From Streptomyces soli (lineage in GTDB: Bacteria > Actinomycetota > Actinomycetes > Streptomycetales > Streptomycetaceae), in contig NZ_RJVR01000179.1 in the NCBI RefSeq assembly GCF_003999195.1, positions 1 through 64,000 on the forward strand: DNA of 64,000 bases, written 5' to 3'. Under the pieces are notes generated by a model, which was not told where the DNA came from, did no database searches, and saw nothing but the letters and a program-made list of their open reading frames with translations. A program made the translations under genes and the position numbers. Shown in pieces: positions 48,955 through 56,231 of the stretch. Every line of letters starts with the position of its first letter. Within the stretch, counting starts at the first letter, position 1.

Positions 48955-49623
48955 ATGTGTTCCCGCCACCGCTCGCGTCCCGTCCGCTCGGCTTCCGTCG
49001 CTCTCATAGCCATGGCCGCCCTCGGCCTCGCCGCTTCGCCCGCCGTCTCCGCCGTCTCCTTCGTCTCGGCCGTCTCCGCCGTCTCGCCCTCCGGCAACAA
49101 CATCACCTCCTTCAGATACGCCGTCAGCCCCGGCACCGTCAAGGCCGGCGGGCTCGTCAAACTCAGCTCCTCCGGATGCGACGTCCCCTCCGTGACCGCC
49201 TCCTCCGGTGTCTTCAACACCGTCGAGCTCGTCTCGGGCCACCCCAAGCTCGTCCGTGTGGCCTCCGCCGCCAGGGCCGGCGCCCAGTACACCGTCAACT
49301 TCACCTGCCACGGCCAGTCCGGCCACACCTCCCTCACCATCGCGGGCGGCACCTCCGCCGCCGCCCCCGTCTCGCCTTCCCCCTACGGCTCTTCTTCCGC
49401 CTACACCTCCCCCTCCCCCTTCTCCTCCCCTTCCCCCTACGACTCGCCCTCCCTGATTCCCGGTACCACCCCCCCGCCCACCGGCGCCATCCCGGGCGGC
49501 CTCGGCGGCTCCGCCGGCGGCTTCAACACATCCGAAGCCCTCATCGGCGGCGCCTTCCTCGCCACCGCGGCCGGCGTCGGTCTCGTCCTCGTACGCCGTC
49601 GCCGCAGCGGCGACCACTCCTGA
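48955..49623 (+). CDS. Secreted, C-terminally membrane-anchored protein
   Basis: 222 residues. Signal peptide (SVALIAMAALGLAASPAVSA), a ~90-residue beta-rich domain with two cysteines (GCDVPS, FTCHGQ), a Ser/Pro/Tyr-rich stalk (SPSPYGSSSAYTSPSPFSSP), then a TM helix (LIGGAFLATAAGVGLVLV) and RRRR tail. This layout is a wall- or membrane-displayed surface protein, without an LPxTG motif. ATG 48955 has GGAGG 7 nt upstream. The signal-peptide end contains the tandem VSAVSFVSAVSAVS. Function unknown; I recall similar small proteins expressed on Streptomyces aerial hyphae, but that is not shown here. Confidence 0.75.
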   Translation: MCSRHRSRPVRSASVALIAMAALGLAASPAVSAVSFVSAVSAVSPSGNNITSFRYAVSPGTVKAGGLVKLSSSGCDVPSVTASSGVFNTVELVSGHPKLVRVASAARAGAQYTVNFTCHGQSGHTSLTIAGGTSAAAPVSPSPYGSSSAYTSPSPFSSPSPYDSPSLIPGTTPPPTGAIPGGLGGSAGGFNTSEALIGGAFLATAAGVGLVLVRRRRSGDHS

Positions 49624-49637
49624 GGCGTACCGCCCCC

Positions 49638-49670
49638 GCCCACCTCCCGGCTTCACCCCGGGAGGTGGGC
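49638..49670. terminator. Terminator after the surface protein gene
   Basis: GCCCACCTCCCGG / CCGGGAGGTGGGC, a 13-bp perfect stem with a 7-nt loop. It starts 14 bp after the surface-protein stop and overlaps the end of the broken methyltransferase gene on the other strand. Confidence 0.8.
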
Positions 49671-50255
49671 GACGACCGTGAAGAGGCTGAAGGAGGCGAG
49701 GAAGGGGCCGCTGGACAGGGAAGCGAACCACGCCCGGCCGAGGCGGTCGTCCATGTCGCCGGCCGATGGCCTTGCGGGTGTTGCGGCCCAGGCCGAGGAT
49801 CCGGTCGGCGAGGTGCGTGTCGCGGAAGACCGGGGTCGTCGCCTCGACAGCCCGGACCGCGAACCCGGACTGCTCGGCCAGGCGCGCCAGTCGGCGGCCG
49901 ATGGTGGCATTCCGTACGGCCCTGGTCGTCGTGTAGCGGGTGAAGGCCCGGCTGGTGTCGAGGTCCTCGGCGTCGATGACCAGGGGGTCCCAGTCGGGTT
50001 CGGCCAAGCCGATCACAGCGCTGGGACGGGCCACGCGCCGCAGTTCGCCGAGCACGCGTCCGGGGTCGGCCACATGCATCAGAACCCGGTCGACGCGCGC
50101 CCGGTCGACGGTGCCGTCCTCCACCGGCAGCGCATGGGCGTCGCCTTCGCGGAGCTCGGCCTGAGGGTGCTCGGCGGCCAGGCGGTGCCGGGCCTCGGCG
50201 AGCATCGAGGGGTCCTGGTCGACCCCGACGACCGTTCCGGCGGTCCCGACTCGGA
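49653..50255 (-). pseudogene. Broken SAM-dependent methyltransferase
   Basis: The minus strand reads AGTVVGVDQDPSMLAEARHR, LPVEDGTVDRARVDRVLMHV, HVADPGRVLGELRRVARPS, the class I methyltransferase core from motif I onward. The SAM-binding GxGxG strand and the N-terminus are missing because the gene is cut near 50255. Close to 49765 the frame shifts: the last part (..SSGPFLASFSLFTVVAHLPG) is in another frame and ends at 49653. Both lesions abolish function. The cut end abuts the aldo-keto reductase fragment on the opposite strand. Confidence 0.75.
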
Positions 50256-50577
50256 TGACCCGGGGCTCGCGCTGGTCACGTACACGCCGCTGCTGAGCGG
50301 CGCGTACGTACGCGCCGACAAGCCGCTCGGCCCCGACTTCGACCACGCGGGCACGCCCCTGCGCCTGGCGGCCCTGCGGGAGGTGGCCAAGGAGACCGGG
50401 GCGACGGCCAACCAGGTGGTGCTGGCCTGGCTGATCGGCGGCGAAGTCCCCGTCATTCCACTGGTCGGCGCCTCCTCGGTGGCCCAGCTCGACGAGAGCC
50501 TGGCCGCGGTGGACCTGGAGCTGACGGCAGAGCAGCGTACGAAGCTGGACGAGGCAGCCGCGGGCGTCAGGGCTTGA
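50256..50577 (+). pseudogene. Aldo-keto reductase C-terminal fragment
   Basis: The plus strand reads LALVTYTPLLSGAYVRADKP, REVAKETGATANQVVLAWLI, VIPLVGASSVAQLDESLAAV, the last third of an AKR-family NADPH reductase including the phosphate-binding loop. The catalytic Tyr/Lys half is missing. It meets the truncated methyltransferase head to head, indicating a rearrangement or deletion joining both genes. Its stop overlaps the end of the next gene by 11 bp. Confidence 0.78.
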
Positions 50578-51379
50578 CGGATAGCCCGGCGGCGATGAGG
50601 CGTTCCCAGACGGTGAGTTCGTGGGGAGCGTCGGTGGGACGCCATTCGGCGGCGGGGACGAGGCCGGGGGGCAGGAGGGTGAGGTCGCCGAAGAGGGCGG
50701 TGATCTGCTCGTCGGTGCGCCAGCGGCCACGGCCGAGGGAGGACTGGAGGACCTCCTGCATGTGGGCGCTGCGGGGATCGTTCTCGCTGCGGAAGTGGCT
50801 GATGAAGACGTAACTCCCGGAGGGGATGCGGTCGTACCAGTAGCGGACGAGTGCGGCCGGGTCCTCGTCGTCGTTGAGGTGGTGGAGGATCGCGCTGAGG
50901 ATGATGGCGACCGGCTGCTCGAAGTCGATGAGCGCGCGGGTGTCCGGGCTCTCGTAGATCGCCTCGGGGTCGCGGAGGTCGGCCTGGAAGACCGTGGTGT
51001 TCTCGTTCTCCGCCAGCAGCGCGCGGCCGTGGGCCAGGACGACGGGGTCGTTGTCGACGTAGACGACCCGGGACTCCGGCGCGTGGCGTTGGGCGACCTG
51101 GTGGACGTTGTCCGAGGTCGGGAGCCCGCTGCCCATGTCGATGAACTGCCGGACGGGCGTGCCGGCGACGATCTCGCGCACCGCGCGGACCAGGACGCCC
51201 CGGTTGTCGTGGGCGATGGCCTGCGACCCGGGAAGGTCCTTGATGAAGTGGTCCGCGAGCGCCCGGTCCACCTCGTAGTTGTCCTTGCCGCCGAGCAGAT
51301 AGTCGTACGTGCGGGCGATGCTGGGCTTGGTCGGATCCACGCCGGGGATGTCGGTGGTGCTCACGCCTTCGGCTGCCAT
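50567..51379 (-). CDS. SAM-dependent methyltransferase (DUF574 / SAV2177 type)
   Basis: 270 residues. IARTYDYLLGGKDNYEVDRA is the family signature shared by the large group of actinobacterial SAV2177-like methyltransferases. FIDMGSGLPTSDNVHQVAQR is the SAM-binding loop and VVYVDNDPVVLAHGRALL follows. Targets are unknown; Streptomyces encodes many copies. ATG 51379 has GGAGGG upstream. It stands alone between the broken genes and the MerR regulator. Confidence 0.92.
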   Translation of the reverse strand: MAAEGVSTTDIPGVDPTKPSIARTYDYLLGGKDNYEVDRALADHFIKDLPGSQAIAHDNRGVLVRAVREIVAGTPVRQFIDMGSGLPTSDNVHQVAQRHAPESRVVYVDNDPVVLAHGRALLAENENTTVFQADLRDPEAIYESPDTRALIDFEQPVAIILSAILHHLNDDEDPAALVRYWYDRIPSGSYVFISHFRSENDPRSAHMQEVLQSSLGRGRWRTDEQITALFGDLTLLPPGLVPAAEWRPTDAPHELTVWERLIAAGLSVKP

Positions 51380-51496
51380 CTCGGTTGTCCCTCCGGAACA
51401 GCGGTGCGTACGTAACGGGGATCACTCTATGCGAGGGAGCCCGTAAAGACCGCTGTGGTCAGGCAAGTTGGCGCAGGGCGTCCGGCCTTTGAGGAC

Positions 51497-51515
51497 CTGG
51501 GGGCGGAGCCCCCAG
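51497..51515. repeat. GC-rich intergenic hairpin
   Basis: CTGGGGGCGGAGCCCCCAG, followed by CCAGGGGCGCAGCCCAGGGG. This is the other common Streptomyces intergenic repeat type (GGGGGCGGAGCCCCC). It may terminate the MerR transcript. Confidence 0.65.
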
Positions 51516-51551
51516 TGGGGTCCAGGGGCGCAGCCCAGGGGCGGGGTGCGG

Positions 51552-52265
51552 TCAGCCGTCGGCGGCGGCTTTGGCGAGCTCTTCGCGCATGCGGCGGTCC
51601 ATGGCCAGCGCCAGCTCCGCTTCGACGATGTCCTTGACGAGGGGCCGGAGGCGGGCGATGGCGTCGGCAAGATCCGCGCCGGGGAGGACGTGGACGCGGG
51701 CGAGGTCGACGAAGAGGTCGGCGAGGGAGTCGAGGCGGCCGCGCATCTCGCGGCCGGCGGCGAGGACGTCGGCGAGGGGGATGCCCTCCTTGACGAGGGC
51801 GGAGGAGGCCTCCAGGAGGCGGCGGCTGACGTGGACGACGTCGTCGCCGTCGACCGCGATGTAGCCGATGCCGAGGGCGGTCGCGAGGTTGTCCGCGGTG
51901 GCCTGGTCCGCGTAGTAGTCGGCGAGCGCTTCCGGGGTGAGCCGGACCCGGCTCTCCTCCGACCAGGGGGTGACGGCGTCCAGGCCGAGGACCTCGGCGA
52001 CGTTGCGGCCTCTCTCGGCGGCGGCCATCAGCTCGGCGATGCCGCCGAGGGTGTGGCCGCGGTCGAGGAGGCCGGTGATGGTGCGGAGCCGGGCGAGGTG
52101 GTGGTCGTCGTACCAGGCGATGCGGCCCTCGCGGCGGGGCGGCGGGAGCAGCTTGCGCTCGCGGTAGAAGCGCACGGTTCGCACGGGTACGCCGGCCGCC
52201 TGGGCCAGCTCTTCCATGCGGTATTCGCGGGCCGCGGGCTGTTCGGTTACGTCGTCCTTCGCCAC
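51552..52265 (-). CDS. MerR-family transcriptional regulator
   Basis: 237 residues. MerR winged helix at residues ~15-85 (YRMEELAQAAGVPVRTVRFY, RERKLLPPP, RLRTITGLLDRGHTLGGIAE), a linker helix and a long helical C-terminal effector domain (~110-237) without the metal-binding Cys of MerR itself, so an organic ligand is likely. GTG 52265 start. It is divergent from the monooxygenase operon with a 16-bp palindrome in between and almost certainly controls it. Confidence 0.9.
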   Translation of the reverse strand: MAKDDVTEQPAAREYRMEELAQAAGVPVRTVRFYRERKLLPPPRREGRIAWYDDHHLARLRTITGLLDRGHTLGGIAELMAAAERGRNVAEVLGLDAVTPWSEESRVRLTPEALADYYADQATADNLATALGIGYIAVDGDDVVHVSRRLLEASSALVKEGIPLADVLAAGREMRGRLDSLADLFVDLARVHVLPGADLADAIARLRPLVKDIVEAELALAMDRRMREELAKAAADG

Positions 52266-52338
52266 AGTCGAAGCCTACGTGTTCGACTTTCGCGCGAGCT
52301 CTACCGCTGGTAACCGGGTTGGCTTACGCTCCAATCGT

Positions 52339-52354
52339 GCCAGTGATTACTGGC
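52339..52354 (+). promoter_or_regulatory. Candidate operator between MerR gene and monooxygenase operon
   Basis: GCCAGT-GATT-ACTGGC, a perfect palindrome with 6-bp arms, located 23 bp before the monooxygenase ATG. TACGCT (52325-52330) just upstream is a possible -10. Confidence 0.55.
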
Positions 52355-52377
52355 GGAGTCGTCATGGGAGCGGCGGG

Positions 52378-53907
52378 ATGGACGAGCGCAGCGAACACGT
52401 GCGGGTGGCGGTGATCGGGTCGGGGTTCGGCGGACTGGGTGCGGCGGTGCGGCTGCGCCGCGAAGGCGTGACGGACTTCGTCGTACTGGAGCGGGCGGAC
52501 GCGGTCGGCGGCACATGGCGGGACAACAGCTACCCGGGGTGCGCGTGCGATGTGCCGTCGCACCTCTACTCCTTCTCCTTCGCGCCGAACGCTCAGTGGC
52601 CGCGCGCCTTCTCCGGCCAGCAGCACATCCGCGACTACCTGGAGCGGGTCACCGACACCTTCGGGCTTCGGCCGCACATCCGCTTCAACTCCGAGGTCCA
52701 GCAGGCCCGCTGGGACGACGAGGCGCGGCTCTGGCGGTTGCGCACGGCGCAGGGCGAGCTGACCGCCGACCTCGTCATCTCCGCCACCGGGCCGCTCTCC
52801 GACCCCAAGCTGCCCGACATCCACGGCCTGGACAGCTTCCCCGGCGCCGTCTTCCACTCCTCCCGCTGGGATCACGACTACGACCTCAAGGGCAAGCGCG
52901 TGGCCATGGTCGGCACCGGGGCGTCGGCGATCCAGATCGTGCCGTCGATCCAGCCCGACGTGAAGTCGCTGACCGTCGTGCAGCGCACGCCGCCGTGGGT
53001 GATGCCCAAGATGGACCGGGGGATCAACAAGGCCGAGCAGTGGCTGCACCACCAGATCCCGGCAACGGCGAAGGCGCGGCGCGGGCTGCTGTGGCTCGTA
53101 CGGGAGTACCAGGTCGGGGCGTTCGTGAAGCGGCCGAAGCTGATGAAGGCGGCCGAGCAGCTCGCGAAGAGCAATATGCGCCGGTCGATCAAGGACCCGG
53201 AGCTGCGGGCCAAGCTGACGCCCGACTACACGATCGGGTGCAAGCGGATCCTGCTGTCCAACGACTACTATCCCGCGCTCGCCCAGCCCAACACCGAGCT
53301 GGTCGCCTCCGGCCTGAAGGAGGTGCGCGGCTCGACCATCGTCATGGCCGACGGCACCGAGCGCGAGGTCGACGCGATCGTCTTCGGCACCGGCTTCCAT
53401 GTCACCGACATGCCGATCGGCGACCGTGTCATCGGCGCCGACGGCCGCTCGCTGGCCGAGCACTGGAAGGACGGGATGGCGGCGCTGCGCGGCTGCACGG
53501 TCGACGGCTTCCCCAACCTTCTGCTGATCATCGGTCCGAACTCGGGGCTCGGCAACAGCTCGATGATCCTCATGATCGAGGCCTCGCTGAACTACGTCGC
53601 CGAATATCTGCGGGCGCTCGACACCACGGGCGCGTACGCCCTCGACGCGAAGCCGGCCGCCGTACGGTCCTGGAATACCGAGATGCAGCGCCGCATGGCC
53701 CGCACGGTGTGGACGACCGGTGGCTGCAAGAGCTGGTACCTGGACTCGAACGGCCGCAACACCACGGCCTGGCCCGGCACGACGGCGGAATTCCGGCGCG
53801 CGACGCGGCGGCTGAAACTGGAGGAGTACGAATTGCTGCGCACGGCACCCGCGAGCGCCCCCGCGTCCCCGGCCGCCCCGGCGTCCCCGGCGGAGGTGGC
53901 CTCGTGA
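52378..53907 (+). CDS. Flavin-dependent (Baeyer-Villiger-type) monooxygenase
   Basis: 509 residues. FAD-binding GSGFGGLG (residues 14-21), NADPH-binding GTGASA (179-184) and the BVMO fingerprint FxGxxxHxxxWD at 154-165 (FPGAVFHSSRWD). It should insert oxygen next to a carbonyl, giving an ester or lactone from a ketone with NADPH and O2. ATG 52378 follows GGGAG. The stop overlaps the hydrolase start (GTGA). The Ala/Pro/Ser-rich tail after residue 485 is likely disordered. Together with the next two genes it forms a degradation module. Confidence 0.93.
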   Translation: MDERSEHVRVAVIGSGFGGLGAAVRLRREGVTDFVVLERADAVGGTWRDNSYPGCACDVPSHLYSFSFAPNAQWPRAFSGQQHIRDYLERVTDTFGLRPHIRFNSEVQQARWDDEARLWRLRTAQGELTADLVISATGPLSDPKLPDIHGLDSFPGAVFHSSRWDHDYDLKGKRVAMVGTGASAIQIVPSIQPDVKSLTVVQRTPPWVMPKMDRGINKAEQWLHHQIPATAKARRGLLWLVREYQVGAFVKRPKLMKAAEQLAKSNMRRSIKDPELRAKLTPDYTIGCKRILLSNDYYPALAQPNTELVASGLKEVRGSTIVMADGTEREVDAIVFGTGFHVTDMPIGDRVIGADGRSLAEHWKDGMAALRGCTVDGFPNLLLIIGPNSGLGNSSMILMIEASLNYVAEYLRALDTTGAYALDAKPAAVRSWNTEMQRRMARTVWTTGGCKSWYLDSNGRNTTAWPGTTAEFRRATRRLKLEEYELLRTAPASAPASPAAPASPAEVAS

Positions 53908-54857
53908 CCGCGACGACCACCGTCTACGACCTTCCGGCAGCGCGCCGTACGGACTTCGTACGGTCGGCGGACGGCACCCGGATCAATGTCGAGGAGTACG
54001 GTCCGGAGGGCGCGCCGACCGTCGTGCTCATCCACGGCTGGACCTGCAAGACCTCCTTCTGGGCCCCGGTCATCCATGAACTCGCCGGAGAGTTCCGGGT
54101 CGTGGCGTACGACCAGCGCGGCCACGGCCGCAGCGAGACCCCCGGGCGCGGCGGCTACAGCACGGAGGCGCTGGCCGACGACCTCGCGGCGGTGGTCGAC
54201 ACCTTCCTCGGCGAGGACGAACAGGCCGTGCTGGTCGGCCACTCCATGGGCGGCATGACGGTGATGGCGGGCGGCGACCGGCCCGCGATCCAGGACCGTA
54301 CGGCCGCCGTGCTGCTCGCCAACACCGGCAGCGGGCGGTTGCTCGAGGTGGCGAACGTGTTGCCGCCGAGAGTGCGTTCGGCGCGGGTGCGCCGGGCCTT
54401 CCAGCGGTTCCTGCTGCTGTCGGCGCTGCCGCTGGGGCCGCAGACGGCGCTGACCCGGGCGGCCTTCAAGTACGGCGTGATGGCGAAGAGTTCGACCCGG
54501 GAGCAGGTCGCCGCGACAGCCCGCATCGTGCACGCCTGCGCCCGCCGCCCCCGGTCGGCCTGGGGACGGGTGCTGTCCGAGCTGAACCTCGACGCCGGCA
54601 TCGCCGCCCTCCGTGCCCCCACCGCCGTCCTCGTCGGCACCGCCGACAAGCTCACCCCGCCTGCCCACGGCCACGACATGGTCACCCGGCTCGCCAACTG
54701 CGTCGGCCTGACCGAGCTGGACGGACGGGGCCACATGACGCCCATCGAGGCCCCGGCCGCGTTCGCCGCCGTCGTACGGACCCTCGTCCGCGACCACCTG
54801 ACCGCCAAGACGGCCCAGACCGCCGAGACCGCCAAGGCGGAGGAGACGACCGCATGA
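53904..54857 (+). CDS. Alpha/beta-hydrolase (esterase)
   Basis: 317 residues. Oxyanion block VVLIHGWTCKTSFWAPV, nucleophile elbow GHSMGG with Ser114, acid VGTADKLTPP, catalytic His in DGRGHMTPIEAP. The C-terminus is a repetitive Thr/Ala/Glu tail. Coupled by GTGA to the monooxygenase and by ATGA to the dehydrogenase. In context it should hydrolyse the ester made by the monooxygenase to an alcohol and an acid. Confidence 0.92.
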   Translation: MTATTTVYDLPAARRTDFVRSADGTRINVEEYGPEGAPTVVLIHGWTCKTSFWAPVIHELAGEFRVVAYDQRGHGRSETPGRGGYSTEALADDLAAVVDTFLGEDEQAVLVGHSMGGMTVMAGGDRPAIQDRTAAVLLANTGSGRLLEVANVLPPRVRSARVRRAFQRFLLLSALPLGPQTALTRAAFKYGVMAKSSTREQVAATARIVHACARRPRSAWGRVLSELNLDAGIAALRAPTAVLVGTADKLTPPAHGHDMVTRLANCVGLTELDGRGHMTPIEAPAAFAAVVRTLVRDHLTAKTAQTAETAKAEETTA

Positions 54858-55741
54858 GCAGATCACTGAACGGCCAGGTCGTCGTCGTCACCGGCGCCGC
54901 CCGCGGCGTCGGCGCACTCCTCGCCGGCAAACTCGCCGCGCGGGGGGCCAGGCTCGCGCTGGTGGGCCTGGAGCCGGACGAGCTCAAGGCCGTCGCCGAG
55001 GGGATCGGCCCGCAGGCCGCGTACTGGACGGCGGACGTCACCGACCACGATGCCATGGCCTCGGTCGCCGCCGAGGTGGTCGAGCGGTTCGGAGCGGTGG
55101 ACGTCGTCGTCGCCAACGCGGGCGTCGCCACGGGCGGCCCTTTCCTGGAGAGCGACGCACGGGACTTCGAGCGCGTCGTACAGGTGAATCTGCTCGGCAG
55201 CGTCACCACCGCGCGGGCCTTCTTGCCGGCCCTGCTCCAGTCGAAGGGCTACCTGCTGCAGATCGCCTCCCTCGCCGCCATCACCCCCGCGCCGATGATG
55301 ACCGCGTACTGCGCCAGCAAGGCGGGCGTCGAGAGCTTCGCCCACTGCCTGCGCGCCGAGGTCGGGCACAAGGGCGTCAAGGTCGGCGTCGGCTACCTCA
55401 GTTGGACCGACACCGACATGGTCCGCGGCGCCGACCAGGACGACGTCATGCGCGAGGCCCGCGCCCGGCTGCCCTGGCCCGCCAACCGTACGTACCCCCT
55501 CGACCCGGCCGTCGATCGCATCGCCGCGGGCGTGCAGCGCCGCTCCGCTCACGTCTACGCCCAACGGTGGCTGCGCGGTATGCAGTCCGTGCGTGGCTAC
55601 GTGCCCGGGCTCATCGGCGGTGCCCTCGGCCAGCGCGAAATGCGGCGCCTGGAGCCCCGCATAGCCGCCGCGGGCGGCATCCGCCGCGGTCTCGTCGGCC
55701 GCGGCGGCGAAGCGGACGAACGGGGCCGGGCCGCGCGCTGA
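54854..55741 (+). CDS. Short-chain dehydrogenase/reductase
   Basis: 295 residues. Cofactor motif TGAARGVG (13-20), NAG block VVVANAGVATGG, and catalytic Ser139, Tyr152, Lys156 (YCASK). The presence of Asp/Glu after beta2 (LEPDEL) does not settle NAD versus NADP. ATG 54854 overlaps the hydrolase stop (ATGA). It may oxidise the alcohol precursor to the ketone that the monooxygenase uses, closing the pathway. Length is slightly above the classical 250. Confidence 0.92.
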   Translation: MSRSLNGQVVVVTGAARGVGALLAGKLAARGARLALVGLEPDELKAVAEGIGPQAAYWTADVTDHDAMASVAAEVVERFGAVDVVVANAGVATGGPFLESDARDFERVVQVNLLGSVTTARAFLPALLQSKGYLLQIASLAAITPAPMMTAYCASKAGVESFAHCLRAEVGHKGVKVGVGYLSWTDTDMVRGADQDDVMREARARLPWPANRTYPLDPAVDRIAAGVQRRSAHVYAQRWLRGMQSVRGYVPGLIGGALGQREMRRLEPRIAAAGGIRRGLVGRGGEADERGRAAR

Positions 55742-55917
55742 CCCTTGCGGGGCCGTGGGCCGGTTGGGGTGGGGAGATCCCCCACCCCGCCCCTTCCCGG
55801 TCCACCGGCCGCGCCGGGCAACGCTGCCTGACCTGGGCGAAGTCGCACAAAGTGCACATTCCACCACGCCGTGTAAGTCTGGTCGGGGCCCATCCCACAC
55901 ATCCCAGAGGAGTGATC

Positions 55918-56142
55918 ATGGGCAAGAACGACCCGATGAAGGGCAGTGCCAACGACTACGCCAAGAAGGCGAAGCAGCGGTCCGGCAAGCCGGACCCGCT
56001 CCAGGAGATCGACGACGAGTCGCTGGCGGAGGAGATGCCGCAGCGCCCCGGACGCGAGTCGCAGGAGCAGACGCGTGACCGGAGCCGCGGCCAGCAGGAG
56101 ATGCTGGACGACGTGCAGGCCGACGACCGCTGGGACACCTGA
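55918..56142 (+). CDS. Small hydrophilic protein of unknown function
   Basis: 74 residues: MGKNDPMKGSANDYAKKAKQ then an acidic, Gln/Arg-rich tail with no hydrophobic core, so probably disordered. ATG 55918 has GAGGAG 7 nt upstream and a terminator follows, so it is a real transcription unit. It is not part of the preceding operon (gap of 176 bp). Possibly a stress- or spore-associated hydrophilic protein; this is a guess from composition only. Confidence 0.72.
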   Translation: MGKNDPMKGSANDYAKKAKQRSGKPDPLQEIDDESLAEEMPQRPGRESQEQTRDRSRGQQEMLDDVQADDRWDT

Positions 56143-56171
56143 GCCCTGACGCGGCACAGACGCGAATGACT

Positions 56172-56202
56172 AAGGGGCGCGCCCGCCAAGGGCGCGCCCC
56201 TT
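56172..56202. terminator. Bidirectional terminator
   Basis: AAGGGGCGCGCCC / GGGCGCGCCCCTT, a 13-bp perfect stem with GCCAA loop and A/T at both ends, between the convergent small gene and tricorn gene. Confidence 0.9.
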
Positions 56203-56231
56203 CCCGCGTATTCAGATTCGTTCAGATTCGT

